From Macrostomum hystrix (Eukaryota; Platyhelminthes; Macrostomidae), in assembly GCA_950097015.1 (NCBI GenBank), contig CATNEN010000038.1:17060001-17124000 (forward strand): a stretch of DNA of 64,000 nucleotides. The letters are read 5' to 3'. The notes below the pieces were generated by a model. It was not told where the DNA came from and did not search any database. It worked only from the letters and a program-made list of their open reading frames with translations. Positions 48,976 to 61,071 of this stretch are shown piece after piece. Each line of letters starts with the position of its first letter. The first letter of the stretch is position 1. The translations under genes were made by a program, and so were the position numbers.

Positions 48976-49990
48976 CCCCTAGATTATAAAGATCCCAATT
49001 CCCTAGATTCTAAAGATTTTAGTCCTAGATTTTAAAGATTCTAGGTCTGCGGGATCCCCATTCTTGATCCATGATTTTAGAGATGCCTGAAATCCTGATC
49101 AAAGAGGGCTCAAATATATTATAAGTTAGAATATATGTTAGTATATAAAATAATCAAATTTATTTCTCTCTGGAAAAAAGTCATAAATCACTAAAGTTAA
49201 CGAACTGAAAGCGACTTCATTGACGCCCGTTGATAAAAAAAAGCGAAAGCTAGCTGGGTGTGGCTGAGATAAGGAAATCAGACAGTTCTACTGTATATCC
49301 AAGAGTTGTCGCCGAATTTTCATCAGTCCAATTATCGCCTCGGAGACGACTCGGAGAAAAATAAGAATTTGATCTAGATATCCGAGCGTCAGCCAATCAA
49401 AATTTGCCTGCAGTCCCAGCCGTCAGACTAACTGATTAGATAATCAGCGACTCGACAGTGGTCGACTCATGATCAACGATGATTGCTGAATCCTCTCCCT
49501 AATTTAAGCCCGGACTCTGCATATAAGCTGTAGGATAAACTAAGTTTTCTTCTCCCATTTTTTCGATCTACGAGGGTAGCTGCTAGTTGAGCGGAATAAT
49601 TGATAATTACACAGACTGATGGGAGAACTGTTTGACACTTATAGATTGTTTCGCGCTTGTGCGTGAGTTCTGCTTGCATCATGGAGATAAATTTGAGTAG
49701 CGAAAACACTAATGAATGATTGTTACACTCCAAGGGGATTAAATCTAAATATACTGAAGATCTGGAGTTCGAGTCTGCAGCTAATCTCTATAATTTTTGT
49801 AAAGTTTACAGGTATTAATTTACAAAGAGTTTTTTATTAATGAATAATCCAAAGCGAGGTGTGGGTGTGAGGAAAAGGGAATAGTTAATCAGCTCGAGTG
49901 CCTACTTGCGAGATTATGGCCTTTATTGTCTGCAAAGTAGGTGCTGATTTCAGCTAAATGAAAAAAACAAGTGGCTTTTATTGTCTTCAC
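48976..49990. other. Remainder of the 48-kb array, then unrecognised sequence
   Basis: 48976-49090 continues the TCCCCTAGATT array. The rest shows no gene; GATCTGGAGTTCGAGTCTGC at 49758-49777 looks like a lone B box, perhaps a SINE relic. Confidence 0.35.
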
Positions 49991-49994
49991 GTTG

Positions 49995-50390
49995 AATTCT
50001 TTGTGCGGTCCACCAACCCCTCCTCCGACTCTTTGTGCTATCCGCCAACCCCTCCTCCGACTCTTTGTGCTGTCCACCAACCTCTCCTCCGAATCTTTGT
50101 GCTGTCCGCCACCTCCTCCGACTCTTTGTGCTGTCCGCCAACCCCTCCTCCGACTCTTTGTGCTGTCCACAAACCTCTCCTCCGAATCTTTGTGCTGTCC
50201 GCCACCTCCTCCGACTCTTTGTGCTGTCCGCCACCTCCTCCTCCGGCTCTTTGTGCTGTCCGCCATCTCCTCCTCCGATTCTTTGTGCTGTCCACCACCC
50301 TTCCTCTGACTCATTGTGTAGTCCGCCACCCCTCCTCCAATTCTTTGTGCTGTCCACCACCCTTCATCCGACTCTTTGTGGAGTCCGCCA
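49995..50390. repeat. Array of about 29-33-bp units (CTTTGTGCTGTCCGCCACC..CCTCCGACT)
   Basis: About 13 variable-length units. A block of about 93 bp is duplicated (50070-50160 against 50160-50250). It runs into the next array with shared GTCCGCCACCCC. Confidence 0.9.
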
Positions 50391-50920
50391 CCCCCTCCAA
50401 TTCCTCCAGTTGTTAATGAAGTCCGCCACCCCCTCCGATTCCTCCAGTTGTTAATGAAGTCCGCCACCCCCTCCGATTCCTCCAGTTGTTAATGAAGTCC
50501 GCCACCCCCTCCAATTCCTCCAGTTGTTAATGAAGTCCGCCACCCCCTCCGATTCCTCCAGTTGTTAATGAAGTCCGCCACCCCCTCCAATTCCTCCAGT
50601 TGTTAATGAAGTCCGCCACCCCCTCCAATTCCTCCAGTTGTTAATGAAGTCCGCCACCCCCTCCAATTCCTCCAGTTGTTAATGAAGTCCGCCACCCCCT
50701 CCGATTCCTCCAGTTGTTAATGAAGTCCGCCACCCCCTCCAATTCCTCCAGTTGTTAATGAAGTCCGCCACCCCCTCCAATTCCTCCAGTTGTTAATGAA
50801 GTCCGCCACCCCCTCCAATTCCTCCAGTTGTTAATGAAGTCCGCCACCCCCTCCGATTCCTCCAGTTGTTAATGAAGTCCGCCACCCCCTCCGATTCCTC
50901 CAGTTGTTAATGAAGTCCGC
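50391..50920. repeat. Minisatellite, 38-bp unit with CCAGTTGTTAATGAAGTCCG, about 14 copies
   Basis: It is very homogeneous; units differ only at CTCCGATTCC versus CTCCAATTCC. It appears to have grown out of the preceding array. Confidence 0.94.
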
Positions 50921-52020
50921 AGAAAACTAAGACAAACTAAGAAGCGGCAGGTAGCGAATGAAATGAAAGAAAAAGGTGCCAGAACAGAATTGCAGCGATG
51001 CATAATGTAAAAGACAAAAAACACTTGCATTTCACAGAGACAATGCCAAAAACGCTTCTGAACTAAACTAACCGAGTCCACCCCATTTGTATCCTTCTAC
51101 TTGTGCTAATCAGGCGGTCTGCCATTGGAAATGCCGCAAATTGATGAAGCTGATGATGCGGCTGGATGCTAGGATGCTGGCCCTGTCGCATCTCACAATT
51201 CTTTTGTTCCAAGCCGCCCGCGTTCCGGTAGGGGGGAGGTGCTCCGGGCTACGTCTTATACGCGACAAAAATTTCACTACACACATACTCATTCACTTCA
51301 TTAATTCATTCATCTATTACACGTGAGACCAAAGCATTATGAGGCGGTAACAATTAGCAAACTAAAATTTACCTACAGTCAGAGAAATTTGATCAATTTA
51401 AATTTTGTGCTAGTTTTTAATAGTCATGTGACATTAGAAATGAATGATAGCTAGCTAGAATTGCATCACAATTGCTATACGAGCTACAACAATAGGTTCA
51501 AACTCTAATTCTTTAATTCCCTTTGAGGCTGGAACAGACGGAGAACTCAAGAGACTCAATTGAGCTGCCATATATAGAGACACACACAAACGCGTCTGAC
51601 AAATTATGAATGCAGAGCTATACAAATGACAAAATGGTAATTCAGTAAAGAGACATTCTGGGGCATCCTGTAGGTGGCAGGTTTCTCACCCAAAAAAATA
51701 CTTTTTGGCTACTATTTTCTCACTTCTCTCTTTTTGCGCCTTTGCTGTCATTCTTCTCATTGGTTAAATTGTTAGCTGCTGACTTGCTGAGTGAGTTACT
51801 CAATTCTGAGAAGTTTGAGGGACACACATCAGATTATTAGTCATCATCACAAGGAAAAGCATCACCATTAGTCAAAGTGTTGACTATTAAAAAAACTATC
51901 GTTGAACTGCTAGTAGGTAAGAAGTGGGCAGTGCAGCAAATTATTACAGGAAAGCAACAGTCTTGGAGGTAGAGAGGTTAAATGAGAAATGGGGTAGATT
52001 AGGAATTTGCTTGATTTGGA
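50921..52020. other. Non-coding, one weak coding-like frame
   Basis: Minus 51292-51110 encodes a basic 60-residue frame (FLSRIRRSPEHLPPTGTRAA) that looks somewhat like an element ORF or exon but matches nothing I know. The remainder shows nothing. Confidence 0.25.
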
Positions 52021-52024
52021 AGAG

Positions 52025-52590
52025 AAATGTGAGGAAGGGTAGATGATTAAGGCGTAGATGAGGAAGGAATAGATGAGGAAGGGATAGATGAGGAAGGAGT
52101 AGGTAGATAAGGAAGGAATAGATGTGGAAGGAATAGATGAGGAAGGGATAGATGAGAAAGGTGTAGATAAGTATGGGCTAGATGTGGAAGGGATAGATGA
52201 GGAAGGGATAGATGAGGAAGGAGTAGATGAGGAAGTGGTAGATGAGGATGGGCTAGATAAGGAAGGGGTAGATGTGGAATGAATAGATGAGGAAGGGATA
52301 GATGAGAAAGGTGTAGATAAGTATGGGCTAGATGTGGAAGGGCTAGATGAGGAAGGGATAGATGTGGAAGGGATAGATGAGGAAGGGATAGATGAGGAAG
52401 GGATGGATGACAAAGGCGTAGATGAGGAAGTGGTAGATGAGGAAGGCGTAGATGAGGAAGTGGTAGATGAGGAAGGCGTAGATGAGGAAGTGGTAGATAA
52501 GTATGGGCTAGATGTGGAAGGGATAGATGAGAAAGGGGTAGATGAGAAAGGGGTAGACGAGGAAGGGGTTGAGAGGTTAGTATAGTTGAG
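52025..52590. repeat. Array, 15-bp unit GATGAGGAAGGGATA
   Basis: About 37 units with GTGGAAGG, GAGAAAGG and AAGTATGG variants. The latter marks a larger block repeated at 52165, 52317 and 52497. Asp/Glu/Val-rich frames are artefacts. Confidence 0.92.
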
Positions 52591-53287
52591 AGGTTAATTG
52601 TGGCATGGGATAGAATGAAAAAGAATGAGAACAATAGCTGGTGAATCGGAGAAACGGAGTCAACAGGGAATTGACACATATGTAGCCCTGTCGACATACA
52701 ACTATAGTCGACATACAACTATAGGCACAGATTCTCGAACTAAAAATATTGAATAGACTGCAGCCTTGAAGTCTAAATCTGTAAATCTGACAATTATATG
52801 AATTTAGTTCGCAACACCCTTTTCTATAGCTTAATGGGGGGCTTAGGTCGGAAATCATATTGTCTATAGCTGACTATTTCGGAGAAAAAAAAGAATGAAA
52901 AAACGCACTAATTATAAAAAAATAGATGAGACATTGCTGCAACATAAAATTCGGATTTTATCTGATTTCGCATTAACTAGCTATAGTGCATACGATAATT
53001 TATGCGCATTGTTGTGTTGTGTTAAAAAAAATAGCTGCTATCGTGAGGTCGTGAGGTCTGCATGTGTTTAATCATTTCAGTTCATACATTCTGACACTCC
53101 AGTTTGTGTTTCTTTCTGCGTACTAAAATTTTTCTAACCACTTTATAATAACCACCTTATTTGTAGCGAACCAGTGAATAGCAAAGGTACTGTTTGAAAT
53201 CTTATTTGTTTGTCCACGAACTTAGTCAAACTTTGCTATATTAATAATAAATTTTGCTAAACCAGATACTAGCTTAAGGTATTAACT
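52591..53287. other. Non-coding, nothing recognised
   Basis: A short perfect direct duplication (ATAGTCGACATACAACTATA) lies near 52700. No gene or element signature. Confidence 0.3.
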
Positions 53288-53289
53288 TA

Positions 53290-54251
53290 CCGGGTGGCCC
53301 ATGCGTTTAAGGACAACCTTAAAAATAGAAGAAAGCAAAGCCAGCGGTAGCTAGAGCATAATAGTTTTGGTCATAGACAAAATAGTATCTATATAGTCTG
53401 TAGCTGCCGCGAAAATTTTCGGCAACTTAGCATTAGCCATGAATCGCGCTAAACGTTTGATGGTGGTAGACCAGCTCGCGCGGGGTATAAGCCCAGCACA
53501 GATAGCAGAGAACCTCAATGTTGCAAGGTCGTTTGTTTACGCCGTCAAGAGCGACATTGAAGAAGTTGGAGCTGCTGCGGCAGTTGAAAGGAGACTCCAG
53601 CTCTGCTGCGGAGGAACACCGCTATATGCCTCGCCAGCAACATGCCAAAGGTGCCATGTTTCTCGGTGTCGTGGCTTCGGACGGCAGGGTGGCTCCCCCG
53701 ATCTGGAGTGAAAATCAACTCAGCCGAGTACATCCGCATGCTGCAGGATCATGTACTGCCATGGATTCGACACAACTTTGCCCCAGGTACGTTTGTTTTT
53801 CAGCAGGACGGCGCTCCTGCCCACACGGCTGTCGCTACTCAAGAATTTCTTCGCCGGGAGCTCGGCGAGGACTTCTGGGATGCGACCACTTGGCCACCAT
53901 CGAGTCCAGACTGTTCCCCTCTCGATTACTTTGTGTGGAACAACGTGGCCCGCGTTGCATGTTTAACAACTTATGCTACCGTGGAGACTCTCCAAGTTGC
54001 TGTTAGTGCTGCCTGGTCAGCTCAGGGCCCTGCCGTCATCAGAGGTGCCTGTACCAAGTTTCGGTCTCGCATTGAAGCCGTGTATGCAGCGGAGGGGGGC
54101 TACATTGAGTAAATGTTATTTTTAGTTGCCATCTAGACATTATGGCGGTCAGTTAAAATGTTAAAGTTTTCGTTTGTTGGTTGTTTTTATATTAAAAATG
54201 TATATACATTTGATCATTTTTAAGTTGTCCTTAAACGCATGGGCCACCCGG
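53290..54251 (+). mobile_element. mariner-type (IS630/Tc1/mariner) element, complete ends, decayed
   Basis: The 28-bp terminal inverted repeats at 53290-53317 and 54224-54251 (starting CCGGGTGGCCCATGCG) are exact complements of each other. They are flanked by TA on both sides (53288-53289, 54252-54253), the usual target duplication. The element is 962 bp, shorter than the roughly 1.3 kb of complete mariner elements, so an internal deletion is likely. It cannot encode an intact transposase but could be mobilised in trans if the ends are recognised. Confidence 0.9.
53439..54112 (+). pseudogene. mariner-type transposase, broken by frameshifts and an internal deletion
   Basis: Three frames are needed. 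53439 onward gives the N-terminal helix-turn-helix (ARGISPAQIAENLNVARSF). From about 53600 a second frame gives the block FLGVVASDGRVAPPIW. From about 53705 a third frame gives INSAEYIRMLQDHVLPWI, then FQQDGAPAHTA (second catalytic Asp), WPPSSPDCSPLDYFVW (third catalytic Asp; the two are 34 positions apart) and the end FRSRIEAVYAAEGGYIE. The region between the helix-turn-helix and the FLGVV block, including the first catalytic Asp, is missing. It is non-functional as it stands. Confidence 0.88.
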
Positions 54252-54427
54252 TAATTGTCGATTTGTCGATCTTTATTTCCGCAACTATTCAATCATAAAG
54301 TTGACAAACTTACACGTGTAGGTGATATTGCCAAATAATATGTGTGATAAGTGTAGCAAAGGTATAAGTGAATATGCAGTGTCTCTAGATACATAATGAA
54401 TGAATCATGCTGTTCAAGACTAACAAC

Positions 54428-54716
54428 CAGGGGTGACAACCTGAAGAATTGGGGGTGACAACCTGAAGAATTGGGGGTGACAACCTGAAGAATTGGGGGT
54501 GACAACCTGAAGAATTGGGGGTGACAACCTGAAGAATTGGGGGTGACAACCTGAAGAATTGGGGGTGACAACCTGAAGAATTGGGGGTGACAACCTGAAG
54601 AATTGGGGGTGACAACCTGAAGAATTGGGGGTGACAACCTGAAGAATTGGGGGTGACAACCTGAAGAATTGGGGGTGACAACCTGAAGAATTGGGGGTGA
54701 CAACCTGAAGAATTGT
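54428..54716. repeat. Minisatellite, 22-bp unit GACAACCTGAAGAATTGGGG + GT, about 13 copies
   Basis: It is essentially perfect. It shares GACAACCTGAAGAAT with the next two arrays. Confidence 0.96.
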
Positions 54717-55110
54717 AACGATTGTTGTTAAGCAGGTACTATAGCAAACACACCTTAGCAATATAAGCACACAGTGCACCACACTTTAATACACCAAAAG
54801 TAAGAAATAAAAGGTGTGAATATTTTGTGTTGCTCTCGCGTGCATGGCGGGAATCTCGACATCAGCATCCCAGAGCGGACTCTTGCCACGCATGTTCCCT
54901 TGACTTCAGTGAAATCAACTGAACTGAGAAATAAAGTCACATCGCGACTATTTTACAAATGCGACCTAATATAAGGCTGAAGAAGAAAGGACTAAAGGCT
55001 AGAAAGTGTCACGCAATCGACGAAGCCCGCTGTATGGTATGGAATCTTGATTGCCTAAATATAAAAAATATAATAATGCTTTCTAAGAAAGCATCCGGAA
55101 AGGGCGGCAA
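54717..55110. other. Non-coding spacer between two related arrays
   Basis: No gene recognised. The plus frame starting at 54959 has a non-repetitive basic N-terminus (RPNIRLKKKGLKARKCH) and runs into the next array; it is treated as chance. Confidence 0.3.
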
Positions 55111-55117
55111 CGGCCTG

Positions 55118-55797
55118 AACAATCTGGGGAGAGACAACCTGAAGAATCTGGGGAGAGACAACCTGAAGAATCTGGGGAGAGACAACCTGATGAATTTGGG
55201 GAGAGACAATCTCAAGAATCTGGGGAGAGACAACCTGAAGAATTTGGGGAGAGACAACCTGAAGAATCTGGGGAGAGACAACCTGAAGAATCTGGGGAGA
55301 GACAACCTGAAGAATCTGGGGAGAGACAACCTGAAGAATCTGAGGAGAGACAACCTGAAGAATCTGGGGAGAGACAACCTGAAGAATCTGAGGAGAGACA
55401 ACCTGAAGAATCTGGGGAGAGACAACCTGAAGAATCTGGGGAGAGACAACCTGAAGAATCTGGGGAGAGACAACCTGAAGAATCTGGGGAGAGACAACCT
55501 GAAGAATCTGGGGAGAGACAACCTGAAGAATCTGAGGAGAGACAACCTGAAGAATCTGGGGAGAGACAACCTGAAGAATCTGGGGAGAGACAACCTGAAG
55601 AATCTGAGGAGAGACAACCTGATGAATTTGGGGAGAGACAATCTCAAGAATCTGGGGAGAGACAACCTGAAGAATTTGGGGAGAGACAACCTGAAGAATC
55701 TGGGGAGAGACAACCTGATGAATTTGGGGAGAGACAATCTCAAGAATCTGGGGAGAGACAACCTGAAGAATCTGGGGAAAGACTACCTGAAGAAGTG
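55118..55797. repeat. Minisatellite, 24-bp unit GAGACAACCTGAAGAATCTG + GGGA, about 28 copies
   Basis: A four-unit block with TGATGAATTTGGGG and ATCTCAAGAATC variants recurs at 55187, 55617 and 55710. Because 24 is divisible by 3, it yields an open RDNLKNLG octapeptide frame, probably an artefact. Confidence 0.95.
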
Positions 55798-56396
55798 GGG
55801 GGATAAGGAAGGGAGGCGATCCCCTGAAGAATCGGCGGTGGAAGGCGATCACCTGAAGAATCGGGAGTTGGGAGGCGATCCCCTGAAGATCTGGTGGCAG
55901 AAAGGCGATCCCTGAAGAATCGGGGGTAGGAGGACAATCCCCTGAAGATCTGGGTGCAGAGAGGCGATCCCTGAAGAATCAGGGGTAGGAGGACAATCCC
56001 CTGAAGATCTGGGGACAGAAAGGCGATCCCTGAAGAATCGGGGGTAGGATGACAATCCCCTGAAGATCTGGGGGCAGGAAGGCGATCCCTGAAGAATCAG
56101 GGGTAGGAGGACAATCCCCTGAAGATCTAGGGACAGAAAGGCGATCCCTGAAGAATCGGGGGTAGGATGACAATCCCCTGAAGATCTGGGAGCAGAGAGG
56201 CGATCCCTGAAGACTCGGGGGTAGGATGACAATCCCCTGAAGATCTGGGAGCAGAGAGGCGATCCCTGAAGACTCGGGGGTAGGATGACAATCCCCTGAA
56301 GATCTGGGAGCAGAGAGGCGATCCCTGAAGACTCGGGGGTAGGATGACAATCCCCTGAAGATCTGGGGGCAGGAAGGCGATTCCTGAAGAATCGGT
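55798..56396. repeat. Array, about 60-bp compound unit (CCTGAAGAATC..CCCCTGAAGATCTGGG)
   Basis: About nine units, each with two CCTGAAGA motifs, one before ATCGGGGGTAGGA and one before TCTGGG. The core CCTGAAGAATC links it to the two arrays to the left. Confidence 0.92.
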
Positions 56397-56440
56397 TCTT
56401 GTAATTTAAATTCATCATTGCATGCCAAGGCAAAACTTAC

Positions 56441-56492
56441 CAAAATATAAGCAACATATTCCAGTATTGCGCTGGCTTGCCTGTTTTTTATA
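56441..56492 (-). promoter_or_regulatory. Possible promoter and tiny first exon
   Basis: The minus strand reads GTATAAAAAACAGG (TATAAAA at 56492-56486), then 30 bases later ATGTTGCTTATATTTTG directly before GTAAGTTTT (donor after 56441). The TATA-short exon-GTAAGT layout resembles that of prohormone A. The downstream exon is not identified; its phase 2 does not fit the exon at 48019. Confidence 0.25.
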
Positions 56493-58005
56493 CTCAGCAA
56501 GCATTAGCATAACTTGATTCCTAGCACGTTGGTAGTTTTTTTATTATAAATATATATTACAGTGCAGCCTTGAATGTTGTTTTGTTCTGTTTAAAGGACG
56601 CTGGAAACTAAATTAACTTGCATTTCTGACAGATCGCAGAAGTGCTTCGTTCGGCTCTTGCATCGAACCTTGCTTTAGACCTTGACGTCCCTTATAAACT
56701 AAACTGGGATGACGAAAAAAGTAGCGAAGTTAGTCCACAGGCGGGTTTTTGCCAAAGCCTGTTCTAGGAAAACGAAATGAAAGGGCAAATAATTGATATG
56801 CAAATAGACCGCTGGACTCTCAGCAAGGAACGGGGGAGGGTGAAAATATCGAAGGGAAAATAATTGAGTCTCTTTTTCTGGTGTCCGGAACCAAGGCCTA
56901 TTGGAAAAAAAGAAAAATTAGAGACTACTTTGCCGAGCAGACTTGACAGTTTTTTGCAACTTTGGTGAGAGATTTGCTTCGTTTCCCACTTGATGCCTTT
57001 CTTTATAGATTGCGCGACTTGCTTCTTTGAGAATGTAGGCTGGCCTGAGGCTGGCTTTCGAGAGGCGCCGCTTTATCACACTCTCGGGCCGCGTAGGCTA
57101 GAGGGGCGTCTATAGTCTAAGAGGGGTTTGGGCCCGTATGGGGTGGTGGGTGCGGACCTCGACTGTTCATTAGTTGGGGTCAAGCAGAGCCAATGAGGGA
57201 GGCACGGAAGTGAATTGGACAGACAGAAAATGAAACGCAGGGGAATTCCTGTTTAGCGTGTACATTATAGGGGAATGGTTGGAATATATCTATTTTTAGA
57301 TCTTGATCGCCTCTCTCGATTATTATGTTCTCGAAATTCAGAGCGGTGATTTTCAGGCCTTGATTTTCAAACCCAACACTTTTCATCTCTACTCTACGAG
57401 AGTACTAATGGGAAGCAAGGATAGGACTTAGTATTTAGATTGCACCGCTTTAGTTCGGGATAAAATTAATTCCACGAATTGTAGAAGTTAAGTAGTCAGT
57501 CATTTTTCTGAAAAGGGTTCTAGATTTAACAAAAATTACATTGCTTGGTCTTCGCCATACGAAACGAATCATATTTTAACGAGCATTTAGCTATTAGGCA
57601 CCGGACTTTAAAGTACGGGCAAAAGTTTCACGAAAGCTTTTTTCCTGAGTTCCTGAGTCCTAAATTCCTGTGCTATGCGAACTGCCAAAAGGCCCTATCA
57701 CGGATGGTATTGACAAACCAGTAGTCAAACATCAAAATGCCTGGCCAACCATGCGACCTCCAACCGTACGGAAGGCCATATACGATTAAATCCTGAATAT
57801 TTTATTTCCTAGAAAGCTTGTGAAAGCAATTTATTCAGTGTCAATAACAGCGCATTTCTAGCAAACTCTACAAGTGCATAACACTTGTAGTAAATGGCAA
57901 ATATGAAATTCCTTTCGTTTGAAAAAAGAGAAAACATTTAAAGCTTTTATTAATTTGCTTAAAAAATTACGGGCTTTGTTATATCGTTACGAAGTACGTA
58001 AGACA
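56493..58005. other. Non-coding, nothing recognised
   Basis: 57040-57160 is locally GC-rich and of higher complexity, but no exon could be assigned. Confidence 0.3.
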
Positions 58006-58009
58006 GAAG

Positions 58010-58428
58010 CATAACATGTTACACAGGAGTATATGACATGTTAGATAGGAGCATATGACTTGTTAGACAGGAGCATAACATGTTAGACAGGAGCATAACA
58101 TGTTACACAGGAGTATATGACATGTTAGATAGGAGCATATGACTTGTTAGACAGGAGCATAACATATTAGATAGGATCATATGACATGTTAGATAGGGGC
58201 ATAAAATATTAGGCAGGAGAATAATATGTTAGACAGGAGCATATCCTGTTAGACAGGAGCATAACATGTGAGAAAGGAGTATAACAGGTTAGACAGGAGC
58301 ATAACATGTTAGACAGGAGCATATGACATGTTAGACAGGATCATGTGACATGTTAGACAGGAGCATATGACATGTTAGACAGGAGCGTAACATGCTAGAG
58401 AGGAGCATAACATGTGAGACCAGTTCAC
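58010..58428. repeat. Degenerate array (GTTAGACAGGAGCATAACAT), 20-25-bp units
   Basis: About 19 units of alternating length (CATAACAT and CATATGACAT forms) with many substitutions, so older than most arrays here. Confidence 0.88.
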
Positions 58429-58745
58429 CAGAAACGTCATCTGTAAGGTTGACCAGGAAACCAAAAAATGCTTAGAGTCAATAAATGAACACTTAAAAAG
58501 CTAAAAAAAATCAAGCCACATTTCTCTGCAAAGTCTCCCGGCAAAAGCAAATCGTGGTTGATTTCCGAATCGCAGATGGCCTTAGGCAAAACACAAAAAC
58601 AAGAAGCGATTTATTGCACAAGTGGTTGCACTTGATGTCACTTAGATGACATTGCAGCATTCGGAATAAAACACAAATACACAAATGCCATACTTCAAGT
58701 TGATTTATAAAAAACTTTTGTGTACTTTAGATAATGTGCGAACTT
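58429..58745. other. Non-coding, nothing recognised
   Basis: No gene signature. Confidence 0.3.
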
Positions 58746-58747
58746 AT

Positions 58748-59522
58748 AGTGGGAGTGCCAGAAGAGGCAGTGGGAGTGCCAGAAGAGGCAGTGGGAGTGC
58801 CAGAAGAGGCAGTGTCAGTGCCAGAAGAGACAGTGTCAGTGCCAGAAGAGGCAGTGAGGTGCCAGAAGAGACAGTGTCAGTGCCAGAAGAGACAGTGTCA
58901 GTGCCAGAAGAGGCAGTGGGAGTGCCAGAAGAGACAGTGTCAGTGTCAGAAGAGACAGTGGGAGTGCCAGAAGAGACAGTGTCAGTGCCAGAAGAGACAG
59001 TGTCAGTGCCAGAAGAGACAGTGGGAGTGCCAGAAGAGACAGTGTCAGTGTCAGAAGAGACAGTGGGAGTGCCAGAAGAGACAGTGTCAGTGCCAGAAGA
59101 GACAGTGGGAGTGCCAGAAGAGACAGTGTCAGTGCCAGAAGAGACAGTGGGAGTGCCAGAAGAGACAGTGTCAGTGCCAGAAGAGACAGTGTCAGTGCCA
59201 GAAGAGACAGTGGGAGTGCCAGAAGAGACAGTGTCAGTGCCAGAAGAGACAGTGTCAGTGCCAGAAGAGGCAGTGGGAGTGCCAGAAGAGACAGTGTCAG
59301 TGCCAGAAGAGGCAGTGGGAGTGCCAGAAGAGACAGTGTCAGTGTCAGAAGAGACAGTGGGAGTGCCAGAAGAGACAGTGTCAGTGCCAGAAGAGACAGT
59401 GGGAGTGCCAGAAGAGACAGTGTCAGTGCCAGAAGAGACAGTGTCAGTGCCAGAAGAGACAGTGGGAGTGCCAGAAGAGACAGTGTCAGTGCCAGAAGAG
59501 GCCGTGTCAGTGCCAGAAAACA
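58748..59522. repeat. Minisatellite, 21-bp unit GTGCCAGAAGAGACAGTGTC + A/GGA, about 37 copies
   Basis: Two unit types (GTGTCA and GTGGGA ends) alternate in irregular order. The in-frame heptapeptide VPEETVS gives a 282-aa frame starting with a non-repetitive MPYFKLIYKKLLCTLDN. There is no splice or homology support, so it is left as a repeat. Confidence 0.93.
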
Positions 59523-60140
59523 GAGCCAGGTAATTGTGCAATGTAAATCTTAAGAATTGAACAGTTGAACCATTGCAGTGCTTGAGATGCACTATACAAA
59601 ATGAATCAGTGTACACAACAACAATGACTAATAGATGGCATAAAACAGGTCAAAAGCCTATCATTCAGCCCAAGAAAGCAGAATAATTCTCCAAGCTTCT
59701 ATTTATTTACAAAATGAGCATCATAAAATAAATCGTTAAGTGTGGCACGCGCAGCTGTAAAATGATGAGGAAACAGTTCTTTAACTCCGGTAAGAAGATT
59801 AACAGTGCGAGCACTATAGAGACAGAGAAAATAGTTTCGCGCAGTTAGGAAAACACTGAAGGCAAAGGCAGAACAAACAAAGAGACGGTTAAAGCAGTAG
59901 AAGATGCTGTCTAGTACACTGGAAGTTATAAGTACCACACTCCTAGGGAGTATATTGATACAGAAAATATAGCCGCGGGTTAGAGGACCATGATCTTTAC
60001 AGCCAACAAAAGCAGCAACACTTTGATTGATGGCTTCTCGTGGATTTGCTCTGTAATCGATGGATCAGTTATGTCCGTTGCGGTAAGGTTATAACTGGCC
60101 TCTCAATACTTCAGCGCTGTTGATTGTGAATCAACAGAAC
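59523..60140. other. Non-coding, nothing recognised
   Basis: No gene signature. Confidence 0.3.
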
Positions 60141-60144
60141 AATT

Positions 60145-60325
60145 TCCTAGAAGCTACGGTTTCCTAGAAACTACGGTTTCCTAGAAACAACGGTTTCCAA
60201 GAGACTATGGTTTCCTAGAAACTACGGTTTCCTAGAAACTACGGTTTCCTAGAAACTACGGTTTCCTAGAAACTTCGGTTTCCTAGAATCTACGGTTTCC
60301 TAGAAACTATGGTTTCCTAATAAAC
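60145..60325. repeat. Array, 17-bp unit ACGGTTTCCTAGAAACT, about 11 copies
   Basis: The unit contains the palindrome GGTTTCCTAGAAACC-like core, so each copy can form a small hairpin. Confidence 0.93.
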
Positions 60326-61070
60326 AGTCTGAGGCCTTTATCTATATGGGACAGATTCAATGAAGGACATTGGACATGTAGATGCTAGCCTCTTTGTAAA
60401 TAAATATTTATTAAACACTTAATATTGGAAACTAGTGAAAGGTCAAACGCAGATTCCATTAAATTTGGTGACACGGTCAACAGAAAAGTGGCGGAATCTA
60501 AAGGAAAAAAACTGACATCTTGACCGTGTCACCAAAGGTGTGAATAGGCAGTTGTACAAATATTACTCCCCAGAATGACCCATTACTTCAGTCCGGCATA
60601 TCGGCGCAAAATCCTCCGTAAATTTTTCGTCAGCTGCACGAAGGGTTTTAATGGCAGAGAGGAATGGAAAATGTGTGCCAGAAACTTTGTCGCTTTCAAA
60701 AAAGAAAAAAAGCTTTTCAGACATGGCAGTCACATCAAAGACGGCCTGGTCGAGCTGTATTGATGGAGCTGGCTAGCAAAAGAAGCAAAAATGTGCGTTT
60801 TTTTAATAAAGCAAAACCAACCAAGGGCTAGACAGTTAATGGCTGCCTATGAACAAACTTTGCCAACGTAGGCCAATATATCAATACCTATAGAATTGAC
60901 ACAAGCATGTTGCAGAGGACACACGGAACTATCCATTGTGCAGCCTAGTACTGCACGGCTTAGACATGATTTATTGGGGCATTGTGAAACATGCAAATAA
61001 TGTGAAAAATAAAACATTGCTGACACAATAGTGACAGTGGATTGATTAAATAAGACATCAAATATGGATA
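60326..61070. other. Non-coding, nothing firm
   Basis: GGTGACACGGTCAA (60468-60481) recurs inverted as TTGACCGTGTCACC (60520-60533), a 14-bp inverted repeat. The 62-codon frame at 60575-60763 (+) is not recognised. Confidence 0.3.
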
Positions 61071-61071
61071 G

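Noticed and set aside
54959-55915. 318-aa RDNLKNLG repeat protein
   Set aside because: The 24-bp unit is in frame by chance; both strands are open over the same span.
58685-59533. 282-aa VPEETVS heptapeptide protein with a non-repeat N-terminus
   Set aside because: The 21-bp unit keeps three frames open, the 18-residue start has no supporting features, and no promoter or splice site was found.
60575-60763. 62-aa basic frame
   Set aside because: Short, no homology recognised, no promoter or splice evidence.
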